This document shows, piece by piece, positions 1-6,454 of a stretch of 9,380 bases of DNA. Position 1 is the stretch's first letter. Each line of letters begins with the position of its first letter. This DNA is from Candidatus Segetimicrobium genomatis (GTDB taxonomy: Bacteria > Sysuimicrobiota > Sysuimicrobiia > Sysuimicrobiales > Segetimicrobiaceae). Under the pieces are notes generated by a model. The model saw only the letters and a program-made list of their open reading frames with translations. It had not been told where the DNA came from and did no database searches. The stretch is taken from positions 1 to 9,380 of the forward strand of contig VBAN01000011.1 in NCBI GenBank assembly GCA_005882445.1, written 5' to 3'. Both the position numbers and the translations under genes were made by a program.

Positions 1-1
1 C

Positions 2-397
2 GAGACGAATGTGGTGAAGGGCGGCCGCGCGAGCACGAAGGGCCGGCTGGTGCCGTATACCGTCTTCATCGATCCCGAGCTCGGCCGGGTGGGGCTGTCC
101 GAGCAGGAGGCCCGGACCCAGGGCCGTTCGATCCGGATTGCCAGAATGCCCATGGCGGCCGTGGCCCGGGCCGCCGAGGCCGATGAGACCCGCGGGGTAA
201 TGAAGGCGGTTGTGGACGCCGGCACCGGCCGGATCCTGGGCTGCGCGATTCTGGGCATCGCGGGGGGCGAGCTCATGAGCATGATGGAGATCGCGATGAT
301 AGGGCAGCTGCCGTACACGGCCCTGCGCGACGCCATCTTCGCCCACCCCACGCTTGCGGAGTCGCTGAACAACCTCTTCGACGACTATCTGCAATGA
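2..397 (+). CDS. C-terminal part of a pyridine nucleotide-disulfide oxidoreductase (Lpd / MerA-like), 5' end outside window
   Basis: This is the dimerisation domain of a class I FAD-dependent disulfide oxidoreductase; the FAD and NAD(P)H domains lie before the window. The frame is open from base 2 (E-T-N...) to the TGA at 395-397, giving 131 residues. The segment '[17 protein letters not shown]' is the typical entry to this domain. The end, '[14 protein letters not shown]', carries the His-Glu dyad (His115 and Glu120 of the fragment) that in dihydrolipoamide dehydrogenase and mercuric reductase acts as acid-base on the redox-active disulfide across the dimer. A true mercuric reductase ends in a Cys-Cys pair; this protein ends DDYLQ without cysteines, so mercury reduction is unlikely. 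The closest description is a MerA/Lpd-like oxidoreductase of unknown substrate. A GTG at 11 is in frame but would fall inside the conserved domain, so it is not a start. Family certain, substrate unknown. Confidence 0.9.
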   Translation, partial: ETNVVKGGRASTKGRLVPYTVFIDPELGRVGLSEQEARTQGRSIRIARMPMAAVARAAEADETRGVMKAVVDAGTGRILGCAILGIAGGELMSMMEIAMIGQLPYTALRDAIFAHPTLAESLNNLFDDYLQ

Positions 398-544
398 GCG
401 GGGAGTTGAGCGAGATGACATCCCCGGCAGTCCCTCAGGGCAGCGAACAAATGTTCTCGTCCCAAGGAACGATCTGAAGATCCTTCTATGGAAGGAAGGG
501 GGTTTGCGCTCGTAGGGGTGAGGTATTAGCGGGGTGAACTGCGC
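398..544. other. Intergenic region before the PEP-CTERM gene
   Basis: This gap holds an SOS-box-like palindrome at 444-457 and a perfect 6-bp hairpin at 481-496 (TCCTTC, loop TATG, GAAGGA). The hairpin has no T-run after it, so it does not look like an intrinsic terminator. A purine-rich GGGGTG at 531-536 sits 8 nt before the GTG start at 545 and is the probable ribosome-binding site. I found no convincing -35/-10 pair: TTGCGC (504) and TATTAG (524) are only 14 nt apart. The motif of sigma-54-type promoters often found before PEP-CTERM genes (TGGCAC...TTGC) is not visible. Confidence 0.5.
444..457. promoter_or_regulatory. LexA (Cheo/SOS) box-like palindrome
   Basis: The 14-mer CGAACAAATGTTCT contains the inverted repeat GAACA-AA-TGTTC. 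It fits the Bacillus-type LexA consensus CGAAC-RNRY-GTTYC at every position except the last (T instead of C). It lies 87 bp before the GTG of the PEP-CTERM gene and about 1.7 kb before tag, a DNA-repair gene on the same strand. If it is functional, LexA would repress transcription toward 545 and derepress it on DNA damage. The sequence match is direct; the assignment to LexA is an inference, since other dimeric repressors use similar palindromes and no promoter is visible around it. Confidence 0.4.
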
Positions 545-2080
545 GTGAAAAAGACGCTGACCGTAACGGCCCTCGCCTTTTCCACAGTGGCGGCGTGGAT
601 CGTTTTCCCTCCCTTGGTCGTTGCGGAGGCCAGTCCAATTGCTCCATTCACAAGCATACTCGAGAATTTTCCGGGGGTGGATCTCAACTCCGACCCCGAG
701 ACCGCGACGCCCCCCGATTCGAATGGCGCCGCCGGCCCCAACCACTTTGTCGAATTCATCAATGGAGCGTTTGCCACCTATCACAAGGACGGCACGCCGG
801 CTCAGCCGGTGATCCCGGACACCACCTTCTGGACGAACGCAGGGATCAATCCCAGTACCATCGCCGCAGGTTTGTCTGACCCTCGGATCATCTACGACTC
901 CGCCAGCGGGCATTGGTTTGCGGCGCAGATCACGGTAGACAATACGGGCAACAAGGTTCTGGTGGCCCGATCCAACACGTCGGACCCGACGGGAGGCTGG
1001 AAGGCCACGAGTTTCACCGGGAACGCCGGCTTCGCCGACTTTCCCACGTTGGGGCTGGACGCCAACGGCGTCTACGTGGGCACGAATAACTTCACGAACA
1101 GTACCGGGACGTTCACGGGCGCATCCCTTTTCTCGATCCCCAAGAGCGATCTCACCGCCTCGACACCAAGCGTCACCCACATGACCAGTTTCGAGAACCT
1201 CGCCCCCGCCACGCGCGGCGCCACCTTTCAAGCCGCCATCGACCAAAACGGCTCCAGCGGAGCGGTCCTGTCGACCGATGCCACCGGCTCGACATTCGGA
1301 ACCATCTACCGGGCAACTATCACCGGGTCAGGCGGCCCGGGCGCCCACCTGTCGGCTACGACCCCGATCGCCGTCACGTCGGACGGCTCTCCAGGCGCCG
1401 CGAGACAACCGGACGGCACGATGGTGGTCGACGCCGGAGATAACCGTTTCAGCGCGAATGTGTCCCAGGTCGGGAACCTTCTCTTTTCAGCGCGCACGAT
1501 CAGCGACAGTCACGTTGCCAACCTCGGTACCCACGATTTCATTGACTGGGTCATCGTGAATGCGACGACGAATACGGTTGTGCATGAAGGGACGATCAGC
1601 GATCCAAATTTCGACTACTTCTACCCCTCGATCGCCGCGAATCCGAGCGGCGACATCCTCCTGGCGTTCAACCGGTCCGGAGGCCTCGGGAGCGCTCCGG
1701 GCGGCTATATCAGCGCATTCGCGGAAGCCTGCCAGCTCACCGGCACCACGGTCGCGTGCGGTAATCCGTTCCTGCTCCGGCAGGGGGCCGGCAATTTTCA
1801 CCTGCTCGGGGACCTCTCGTTCGGCCCCACGGTGCCTGAGCGCTGGGGCGATTACAGCACGATGTCCATCGACCCCAATAACCCTTCGGACTTCTGGGCC
1901 ATTCAGGAGGTCCCGTTCACGGACTCGACCGGATTTGGGTTGGAGACGATGTGGGGAACGCAGATCACGGAGATCGGCTTTGAGAGCGCCGTCCCCGAGC
2001 CTTCCACTTTCGCGCTGATGGGCCTGGGCCTGCTCGGGTTTGCCGCGCGGCGGCGCCCGGGGCGGACCCCGCTCGCCTGA
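545..2080 (+). CDS. Secreted PEP-CTERM protein, beta-propeller-like, function unknown
   Basis: A 511-residue exported protein. Residues 1-29 are a Sec signal peptide: MKK, then a hydrophobic stretch, ending near VVAEA. The C-terminus is a textbook PEP-CTERM signal: Pro-Glu-Pro at 484-486, a hydrophobic helix about 489-501, then Arg502-504. In known systems such tails are recognised by an exosortase, which cuts and anchors or releases the protein at the outer surface, usually together with exopolysaccharide; no exosortase gene is in this window. The body has repeated Asp/Gly/Ser/Thr-rich segments such as 'DPRIIYDSASGHWFAA', 'FADFPTLGLDANGVYVGTN' and 'RWGDYSTMSIDPNN', which resemble blades of beta-propeller-like secreted proteins. 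Only two mature cysteines occur, close together (ACQLTGTTVACG), possibly a disulfide. The GTG start is chosen because it opens the signal peptide and has GGGGTG 8 nt upstream. G+C is visibly lower than in the operon to the right. No enzymatic motif recognised. Confidence 0.9.
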   Translation: MKKTLTVTALAFSTVAAWIVFPPLVVAEASPIAPFTSILENFPGVDLNSDPETATPPDSNGAAGPNHFVEFINGAFATYHKDGTPAQPVIPDTTFWTNAGINPSTIAAGLSDPRIIYDSASGHWFAAQITVDNTGNKVLVARSNTSDPTGGWKATSFTGNAGFADFPTLGLDANGVYVGTNNFTNSTGTFTGASLFSIPKSDLTASTPSVTHMTSFENLAPATRGATFQAAIDQNGSSGAVLSTDATGSTFGTIYRATITGSGGPGAHLSATTPIAVTSDGSPGAARQPDGTMVVDAGDNRFSANVSQVGNLLFSARTISDSHVANLGTHDFIDWVIVNATTNTVVHEGTISDPNFDYFYPSIAANPSGDILLAFNRSGGLGSAPGGYISAFAEACQLTGTTVACGNPFLLRQGAGNFHLLGDLSFGPTVPERWGDYSTMSIDPNNPSDFWAIQEVPFTDSTGFGLETMWGTQITEIGFESAVPEPSTFALMGLGLLGFAARRRPGRTPLA

Positions 2081-2127
2081 GCCGGTAGCCCCGCCGCGGC
2101 CATGGAATGTGTCCGGCGCGCGCCGTC

Positions 2128-2133
2128 GGGAGG
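2128..2133 (+). promoter_or_regulatory. Ribosome-binding site deciding the tag start
   Basis: GGGAGG lies 9 nt before the GTG at 2143. The in-frame ATG at 2107 lies upstream of this site and would add twelve residues unlike the family, so translation most likely begins at 2143. Confidence 0.6.
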
Positions 2134-2142
2134 CTGAGCCAG

Positions 2143-2704
2143 GTGCCGGGACCGGGAGGCGGCGGAAAAGTTCGATGCGACTGGGCGACGGGCAGCCCGC
2201 TCATGACGGCCTACCACGATGCGGAGTGGGGCGTGCCCGCGCGCGACGATCGAGTCCTCTTCGAGTTCCTGACGCTCGAGGGCGCCCAAGCCGGCCTGAA
2301 CTGGCTGACGATTCTCCAGAAACGCCGGGAGTACCGGGCGGCGTTCGCCGGCTTCGACCCGGAGAAGGTTGCCCGGTTCGATGGCCGGATGCGGCGCAGC
2401 CTGCTGCGGAACCCCGGGATCGTCCGGAACCGGCTCAAGATCGATTCGGTGATCACGAACGCCAAAGCGATCCTCGGGGTTCAGGAGGTACCTCTGGCGG
2501 TTCGCCGGCGGCACACCGATCGTGAATGCCTGGGCGTCGCTCCGGGAGATCCCGAGCCAGACCGGCGCGTCCCGGCAGATGAGCAAGGAGATGAAGCAGC
2601 GCGGGTTCGCGTTTGTCGGGCCGACGACCTGCTACGCGTTCATGCAGGCGGTGGGCATGGTCAACGATCACGTGGTGCGCTGCTTCCGGCACAACCAGGT
2701 CTAG
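2143..2704 (+). pseudogene. tag: DNA-3-methyladenine glycosylase I, frameshifted
   Basis: Tag removes 3-methyladenine (and 3-methylguanine) from alkylated DNA, the first step of base excision repair. Frame one (2143 to about 2487) encodes the N-terminal part: a zinc-ligand Cys12 and His25 (RCDW...AYHDAEWG), then 'LEGAQAGLNW' with Glu46 and Trp54, matching E. coli Cys4, His17, Glu38 and Trp46 with identical spacing. It then reads 'GIVRNRLKI' and 'NAKAILGVQE'. The rest of the family continues in the +1 frame from about 2489: 'YLWRFAGGTPIVNAW', 'SKEMKQRGFAFVGPTTCYAF' and 'GMVNDHVVRCF' with the other two zinc ligands (His...Cys, spacing 4), ending at TAG 2702-2704. Relatives have about seven residues between VQE and YLW, absent here, so a deletion of about 20 nt, or one inserted base in a short-loop variant, broke the frame. 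Without correction, frame one runs on out of frame to 2739 and loses the zinc site. Family certain; real mutation versus assembly error is open. Confidence 0.85.
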
Positions 2705-2708
2705 CGGC

Positions 2709-3485
2709 CTACCAGATCGTCACCCCGCCGTCGACGTAGACACTCGCCCCGGTCATCAGCCGCGCGTCGTGCGACGCCAGGAACAGTACGGCCCCGACGA
2801 TCTCTTCGGGGTGGCCGATGCGCTTCATCGGGATGCGGCTCAGCCGGAACTGCCGGTTGGCCTCGTTCTGCAGGTAGCCCCGGGTCAGGTCCGTCTCGAT
2901 CAGCCCGGGGTTGACCTCGTTGACGTTGATCCCGTGCCCAGCCAGTTCGAGCGCCATCATCTTCGTCAGCATGGAGACGCCCGCTTTGGAGACGCAGTAA
3001 TGGGTGAGGTTCGGCCCGGCATCCTTGGAGCTGGTCGACGCCACATTGATGATCCGGCCCCGGATCCCCCGCTGGACCATCCGGCGCGCGACCGCCTGGC
3101 CCACCAGGAAGGGTCCGTCCAGGTTGGTGTGGAGGACCGCGTCCCACTCCTCCTTGGCGATGTCGAGGAACGGACTCCGCCTGACGATGCCGGCGTTATT
3201 GACCAGCAGGTCGATCGGCCCGACGGCCGACTCGGCCGCGTCCAAGAGGCGTTCGACCGATTTCGGATCGGTCACATCCGCCTGCACCGCCACCGCGGTT
3301 CGGCCGTGGTCCTTGATCGCGGCCACCACTTCCGCGGCGGCCTCCGCCGCGCCCCTGTAGTTGACCGCCACGCCGGCGCCGCACCGCGCCAGCCCGAGGG
3401 CGATGCTCCGGCCGATCCCCCGGCTTCCTCCGGTCACCAGAGCCCGCTGTCCGCTCAGTGCGTACGTGGTCGCCTGCATGGCCAT
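2709..3485 (-). CDS. Short-chain dehydrogenase/reductase (classical SDR, FabG-like)
   Basis: A 258-residue cytoplasmic NAD(P)-dependent oxidoreductase that interconverts a hydroxyl and a keto group. All classical SDR elements are present: cofactor motif TGGSRGIG (18-25), 'ADVTD' (69-73), NNAG (96-99), catalytic Asn121, Ser150, Tyr163 and Lys167 (HYCVSKAG), and the 'NPGLIETDL' loop. The end, 'GASVYVDGGVTIW', is typical of the group. Arg44 after the second strand (NYRGA) hints at NADP(H) preference. The ATG at 3485 has GGGGGGA four bases upstream; a second in-frame ATG at 3479 would have better spacing, so the protein may start MQATTY. It is the last gene of the operon, 61 bp after the hydroxyacid dehydrogenase, and its stop is 4 bp from the end of tag on the other strand. 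Resemblance to 3-oxoacyl-ACP reductases is at family level only; the context suggests a catabolic substrate. Confidence 0.92.
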   Translation of the reverse strand: MAMQATTYALSGQRALVTGGSRGIGRSIALGLARCGAGVAVNYRGAAEAAAEVVAAIKDHGRTAVAVQADVTDPKSVERLLDAAESAVGPIDLLVNNAGIVRRSPFLDIAKEEWDAVLHTNLDGPFLVGQAVARRMVQRGIRGRIINVASTSSKDAGPNLTHYCVSKAGVSMLTKMMALELAGHGINVNEVNPGLIETDLTRGYLQNEANRQFRLSRIPMKRIGHPEEIVGAVLFLASHDARLMTGASVYVDGGVTIW

Positions 3486-3489
3486 GTTC

Positions 3490-3496
3490 TCCCCCC
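3490..3496 (-). promoter_or_regulatory. G6 ribosome-binding site of the SDR gene
   Basis: On the minus strand the leader reads AGGGGGGAGAAC-ATG. It nearly repeats the leader of the solute-binding protein gene (GGGGGGACGAAC-ATG). The G-run is 4 nt from the first ATG and 10 nt from the second, so it could serve either start. Confidence 0.5.
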
Positions 3497-3546
3497 TGGA
3501 GCGCTGTCCGCCTCGGTTCGGGGCGGTTTCCCCCAGCGTGTTCTCG

Positions 3547-4584
3547 TTAATAGAGCCGTGTCCTGTCGAAGACGTTGAGCAGCGGGTCTCCGCGGATGTA
3601 CCGGCGCAGGTTTTCGCAGAACAGGTCGGTCAGCTTGGCGTTTTCGGTCACGACGGTGCTGGCGGAGTGCGGGCTCACCAGGACGTTGGGGAGGTCCCAC
3701 AGCGGGCTGCCGGCGGGGAGCGGCTCCTCGGCCGCAACGTCGAGGGCCGCCGCCCCGAGGCGGCCGGACCGCAGGGCGTCGATCAGGGCGGGTTCGTCGA
3801 CCACGGCCCCGCGGGCGATGTTGATCAGGACCGCGCCGGGCTTCAGCATCGCGAGCTCCTCCGCGCCGATCAGCCCCTCGGTCTCTGGCGTGTGGGGACA
3901 GGAGAGGACGAGGACATCGGCCTCCCGCAGCAGGGTGGGCAGCCCGGTTGGCGGCAGGACGACATCCGCCGCGCCGCCCTCGCCGGCGTCCGGTCCCGTC
4001 CGCCGCGTTGCGATCACCCGCAGGCCGAGGGCGCGGCACGACCGCCCGACCTCGCCCCCGACGCCTCCCAGACCGACGATCCCCACGGTCGCCCCGCGCA
4101 GCTCCCGGGCGCAGGTCCGCTCCCATCGGTGGGCGGCCTGATCGCGGACGATCCGGGGCCCTCCTTTGGCAAACCAGAGCATGGCCATGAGGGCGAACTC
4201 GGCGAGCGGGACCCCGTGGATGCCCCGGGCCGTGGTAAACGTGATCGGCGCGTCGATCAGGCCGGTGCGCAGCAGCAGCTGGCCGATCCCGGCGCTCGTC
4301 GCCTGGATCCAGCGCACATTGGGGATCAGCTCCCGGAGGTGATCGATGTTGGTGTAATCGAAGTCGAACATCACCTCCGCCCGCGCGAGGCAGTCCCGCC
4401 ACCGGCGCTCATGCTCGCCGTCCCGGCGCAGCGGCGCCCCGTGGTGGTCGCAGGTGTACCGGGGCTCGGGCAGCAGGCCGGGCTCGTAGATGACGTGGAC
4501 GCCCTCGACGCGGGCCACCCGCTCCACGTATTCGGGCTCCAGGTACGAGGCGATCAGCACGGGTCGCCGGTTGGTGGTGGGCAC
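3547..4584 (-). CDS. D-2-hydroxyacid dehydrogenase (NAD-binding)
   Basis: A 345-residue member of the D-isomer-specific 2-hydroxyacid dehydrogenases, which interconvert 2-keto acids and D-2-hydroxy acids with NAD(P)H in the cytoplasm. The Rossmann motif is 'VGIVGLGGVGGEVG' (Gly171-x-Gly173-x-x-Gly176). The catalytic triad is intact: Arg258 (NIARGAVVDE), Glu287 (DVAAEEPLP) and His306 (VLVSPHSAS). 'ATSAGIGQLL' (95-104) and 'TTARGIHGVPLAEFAL' (117-132) are the usual catalytic-domain segments. The segment 40-65 is longer and more charged than in glyoxylate reductases and has Cys45-x-His47-His48. The GTG at 4584 is chosen because it begins the first conserved strand (RPVLIASY) and has GGAGG 4 nt before it; the open frame upstream to 5178 only mirrors the permease gene. 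It follows the DppC-type gene by 29 bp. Substrate cannot be read from sequence; glyoxylate, hydroxypyruvate and longer 2-keto acids are all possible. Confidence 0.93.
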   Translation of the reverse strand: MPTTNRRPVLIASYLEPEYVERVARVEGVHVIYEPGLLPEPRYTCDHHGAPLRRDGEHERRWRDCLARAEVMFDFDYTNIDHLRELIPNVRWIQATSAGIGQLLLRTGLIDAPITFTTARGIHGVPLAEFALMAMLWFAKGGPRIVRDQAAHRWERTCARELRGATVGIVGLGGVGGEVGRSCRALGLRVIATRRTGPDAGEGGAADVVLPPTGLPTLLREADVLVLSCPHTPETEGLIGAEELAMLKPGAVLINIARGAVVDEPALIDALRSGRLGAAALDVAAEEPLPAGSPLWDLPNVLVSPHSASTVVTENAKLTDLFCENLRRYIRGDPLLNVFDRTRLY

Positions 4585-4613
4585 AGACCCTCCCTCGGTC
4601 GAGGCTCGGGCGC

Positions 4614-5510
4614 TCACGGACGCAGGCGGGGATCGAACGCGTCGCGCAGGCCGTCGCCCAGGAGATTGATGGATAGGACGGCGAGCATGATGGCGAGCCC
4701 GGGAAAGAACGCGACCCACCAGGCGTGCCGGAGGAACTCCCGCCCCTCGGCCAGCATGTTCCCCCACTCCGGCGTGGGAGGCCGGATCCCGAGGCCGAGG
4801 AAGCTCAACGCCGATCCGGTGATGATCGCCGCGGCGATCCCGAGCGTCGCCAGCACGGTGAGCGGCGCCGTGACGTTCGGCAGGATGTGCCGGAAGATGA
4901 TCGCTTGATCGCTGCACCCCACCACCCGCGCCGCGAGCACAAACTCCCGCTCCTTGAGGCTCAGCACCGTCCCGCGCGCGACGCGCACGTACTCGGGGAT
5001 GGCGGAGATCCCCACCGCGATCATCAGGTTGGGGAGTGTGGCGCCGAGCGTCGCCACGATCGCGAGCGCGAGCAGGATGCCGGGAAACGCGAGGAGGAGG
5101 TCGACCAGCCGCATGATCACCACGTCGGTGCGCCGCCCGTAGTAGCCCGAAATCAGGCCCAGGACGACCCCGGAGCACGCGGCGATGCCGACCGCCACCA
5201 CGCCCACCGCCATCGACAGGCGCCCGCCCCAGAGGATGCGCGAGAGGATGTCGCGGCCAAAGCGGTCGGTGCCCATGGGGTGGGCGGCGCTCGGCGGATC
5301 GAGGGGGGAGCGCTGATTGGTCTTGATCGGGTTGTAGGGCGTGAGCGCCGGCGCCAGGATCACCGCGAGCGCGATCGCCAGCAGCAGGGCGCCGCCGACC
5401 AGCGCGCTGCGGCTGCGCCCCAGACGCCGCAGGATCTCGCGCGCCGGGGACCGGTCGGCCCGCCCCGGCCAGGGCCGTCGGAGGCCGGCCGCGGAGGACT
5501 TAATCATCAT
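4614..5510 (-). CDS. ABC transporter permease, DppC type (family 5 peptide/opine/nickel importers)
   Basis: A 298-residue inner-membrane permease, one half of the channel of a DppBCDF-like importer. After a basic cytoplasmic N-terminus the first membrane helix spans about 37-57, followed by the conserved 'HPMGTDRFGRDILSR' (77-91) characteristic of the DppC half. Further helices cover about 98-120, 133-155, 160-172, 214-235 and 266-285. The cytoplasmic EAA loop that docks on the ATPase is at about 189-212 ('EFVLAARVVG...ILP'). 'SALSFLGLGIRPPTPEWG' and the ending 'LGDGLRDAFDPRLRP' are canonical, so the gene looks intact. The start is ATG 5510 (or the adjacent ATG 5507). ATG 5510 forms an ATGA overlap with the TGA that would have ended the upstream permease in its ancestral frame, and overlaps its present TAA by 11 bp, which suggests translational coupling. 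Substrate is not determinable; peptides are the family default. Confidence 0.94.
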   Translation of the reverse strand: MMIKSSAAGLRRPWPGRADRSPAREILRRLGRSRSALVGGALLLAIALAVILAPALTPYNPIKTNQRSPLDPPSAAHPMGTDRFGRDILSRILWGGRLSMAVGVVAVGIAACSGVVLGLISGYYGRRTDVVIMRLVDLLLAFPGILLALAIVATLGATLPNLMIAVGISAIPEYVRVARGTVLSLKEREFVLAARVVGCSDQAIIFRHILPNVTAPLTVLATLGIAAAIITGSALSFLGLGIRPPTPEWGNMLAEGREFLRHAWWVAFFPGLAIMLAVLSINLLGDGLRDAFDPRLRP

Positions 5511-6366
5511 TGATAGCGTACCCGCGGGTCGACGGCCGCGTACCCAGCGGGAAGCTCCGGCTGAGGATCGCCTCCACGGCCAGCCGGCCCACGCCCGGGC
5601 GCGAGAAGATCGTCTCGGTGACGACGGCGCCGCCGAGCAGCGCGCCCAGCTGCAGGCCCAGCATCGTGATGGTCGGGATGAGCGCGTTCTTGAGGGCGTG
5701 GCGCAGCACGACGACCCGCGGCGCCAGGCCTTTCGCGCGGGCCGTGACGACGTACTCCTGGCGGAGGACCGCCAGCATGCCTGACCGGACCAGCCGCGCC
5801 AGGACCGCCGCCGAGATCAGCCCGAGCGCGGTGGCGGGCATGACCAACCGCGCCACCCCGCCCTGTCCGGTCGCCGGCAGCCACCCCAGCGTGAAGGAGA
5901 AGAGGAGGATCATCAGCAGGCTGGAGTAAAAGACCGGCATCGACACACCGAGGATCGCGAAGGTCATCGCCGCGGTATCCAGCCACGTCCCGCGCGCCAG
6001 CGCAGCCAGGATGCCGAGCGTCATCCCCAGGATGGTGGCGAGCGCGAGCGCGGCCAGCGTCAGCTGCGTGGTGCCCGGGGCCACCTCGAGGATGCTGTCG
6101 AGCACGGGCCGCTGGCTGCGCAGCCCGCGTCCGAGATCCCCGCGCACCGCATGCGCCGCGTAGTCACCGTACTGGACCCAGAGCGGGCGGTCCAGCCCGA
6201 GCTGGTGGCGGATCTCCGCCGCCCGTTCCTCGGTCATCGGCTTGTCGCCCGCGAAGATCAGCACCGGGTCGCCGGGGATGAGGTGCAGCATGAGAAACGT
6301 CAGCAGCGAGATGCCGATGAGGATCGGGATCAGCTGCAGCAGGCGTTGGATGATGTAGCGCAGCAT
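5500..6366 (-). CDS. ABC transporter permease, DppB type, C-terminus lost by frame-shifting deletion
   Basis: The partner membrane subunit of the DppC-type permease. The ATG at 6366 opens the first helix (MLRYIIQRLLQLIPILIG) and has GGGGGA 5 nt upstream; open frame beyond it is not conserved. Family marks are 'FLMLHLIPGDPV' (24-35), 'QLGLDRPLWVQY' (55-66), 'GDLGRGLRSQRPV' (76-88), the EAA loop 204-231 ('EYVVTARAKG...LKNALIP') and 'GGAVVTETIFSRPGVGRL' (245-262). Up to Phe-Pro-Leu 272-274 all is normal. Relatives then have about 23 residues forming the last membrane helix before a YA-x-DPR-x-RY ending. Here the frame runs into 14 unrelated residues (GTRPSTRGYAINDD) and stops at 288. The ancestral ending YAAVDPRVRYQ-stop is still readable one frame over at 5542-5507, only two bases after Leu274. 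About 67 nt therefore appear deleted. As written, the protein lacks its last helix and is probably impaired; an assembly gap is the alternative. Confidence 0.88.
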   Translation of the reverse strand: MLRYIIQRLLQLIPILIGISLLTFLMLHLIPGDPVLIFAGDKPMTEERAAEIRHQLGLDRPLWVQYGDYAAHAVRGDLGRGLRSQRPVLDSILEVAPGTTQLTLAALALATILGMTLGILAALARGTWLDTAAMTFAILGVSMPVFYSSLLMILLFSFTLGWLPATGQGGVARLVMPATALGLISAAVLARLVRSGMLAVLRQEYVVTARAKGLAPRVVVLRHALKNALIPTITMLGLQLGALLGGAVVTETIFSRPGVGRLAVEAILSRSFPLGTRPSTRGYAINDD

Positions 6367-6384
6367 CGCGGTCCCCCACCCGCG

Positions 6385-6408
6385 GGGCGGCCCCCCCACC
6401 GGCCGCCC
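6385..6408 (-). other. Intercistronic GC-rich hairpin between binding-protein and permease genes
   Basis: A perfect 8-bp inverted repeat, GGGCGGCC ... GGCCGCCC, with an 8-nt loop sits in the 88-bp gap between the solute-binding protein stop and the DppB-type start. No U-run follows on the minus strand, so it is not a classical terminator. In other ABC operons a hairpin at this place protects the upstream binding-protein mRNA from 3' exonucleases or attenuates transcription, giving more binding protein than permease. That role here is an inference. Confidence 0.55.
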
Positions 6409-6454
6409 AGGTCGCGTGGAGCGACGAGCTCCCGGCGCCCCGCCCCGTCCGCCG

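Noticed and set aside
415..477. A 20-codon frame (ATG 415 to TGA 477) with GGGGAG 9 nt upstream, overlapping the SOS-like box.
   Set aside because: Too short to judge, composition not distinctive, no family known to me; a regulatory reading of the region is more economical.
481..496. 6-bp hairpin considered as a terminator of the oxidoreductase gene.
   Set aside because: Short stem of mixed composition with no T-run on either side.
2526..2739. Continuation of the first tag frame to a stop at 2739.
   Set aside because: After about 2488 its translation has no similarity to Tag, while the next frame carries the conserved C-terminus; it is out-of-frame read-through.
3361..4908. A 515-codon open frame on the + strand across the SDR, hydroxyacid dehydrogenase and permease genes.
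   Set aside because: It crosses three recognisable minus-strand genes and has no conserved motif; it is a shadow of GC-rich codon bias.
4585..5178. N-terminal extension of the D-2-hydroxyacid dehydrogenase frame by 198 codons.
   Set aside because: The extension overlaps the well-conserved DppC-type gene in another frame and is Arg/Pro/His-rich; the GTG at 4584 with GGAGG fits the family's N-terminus.
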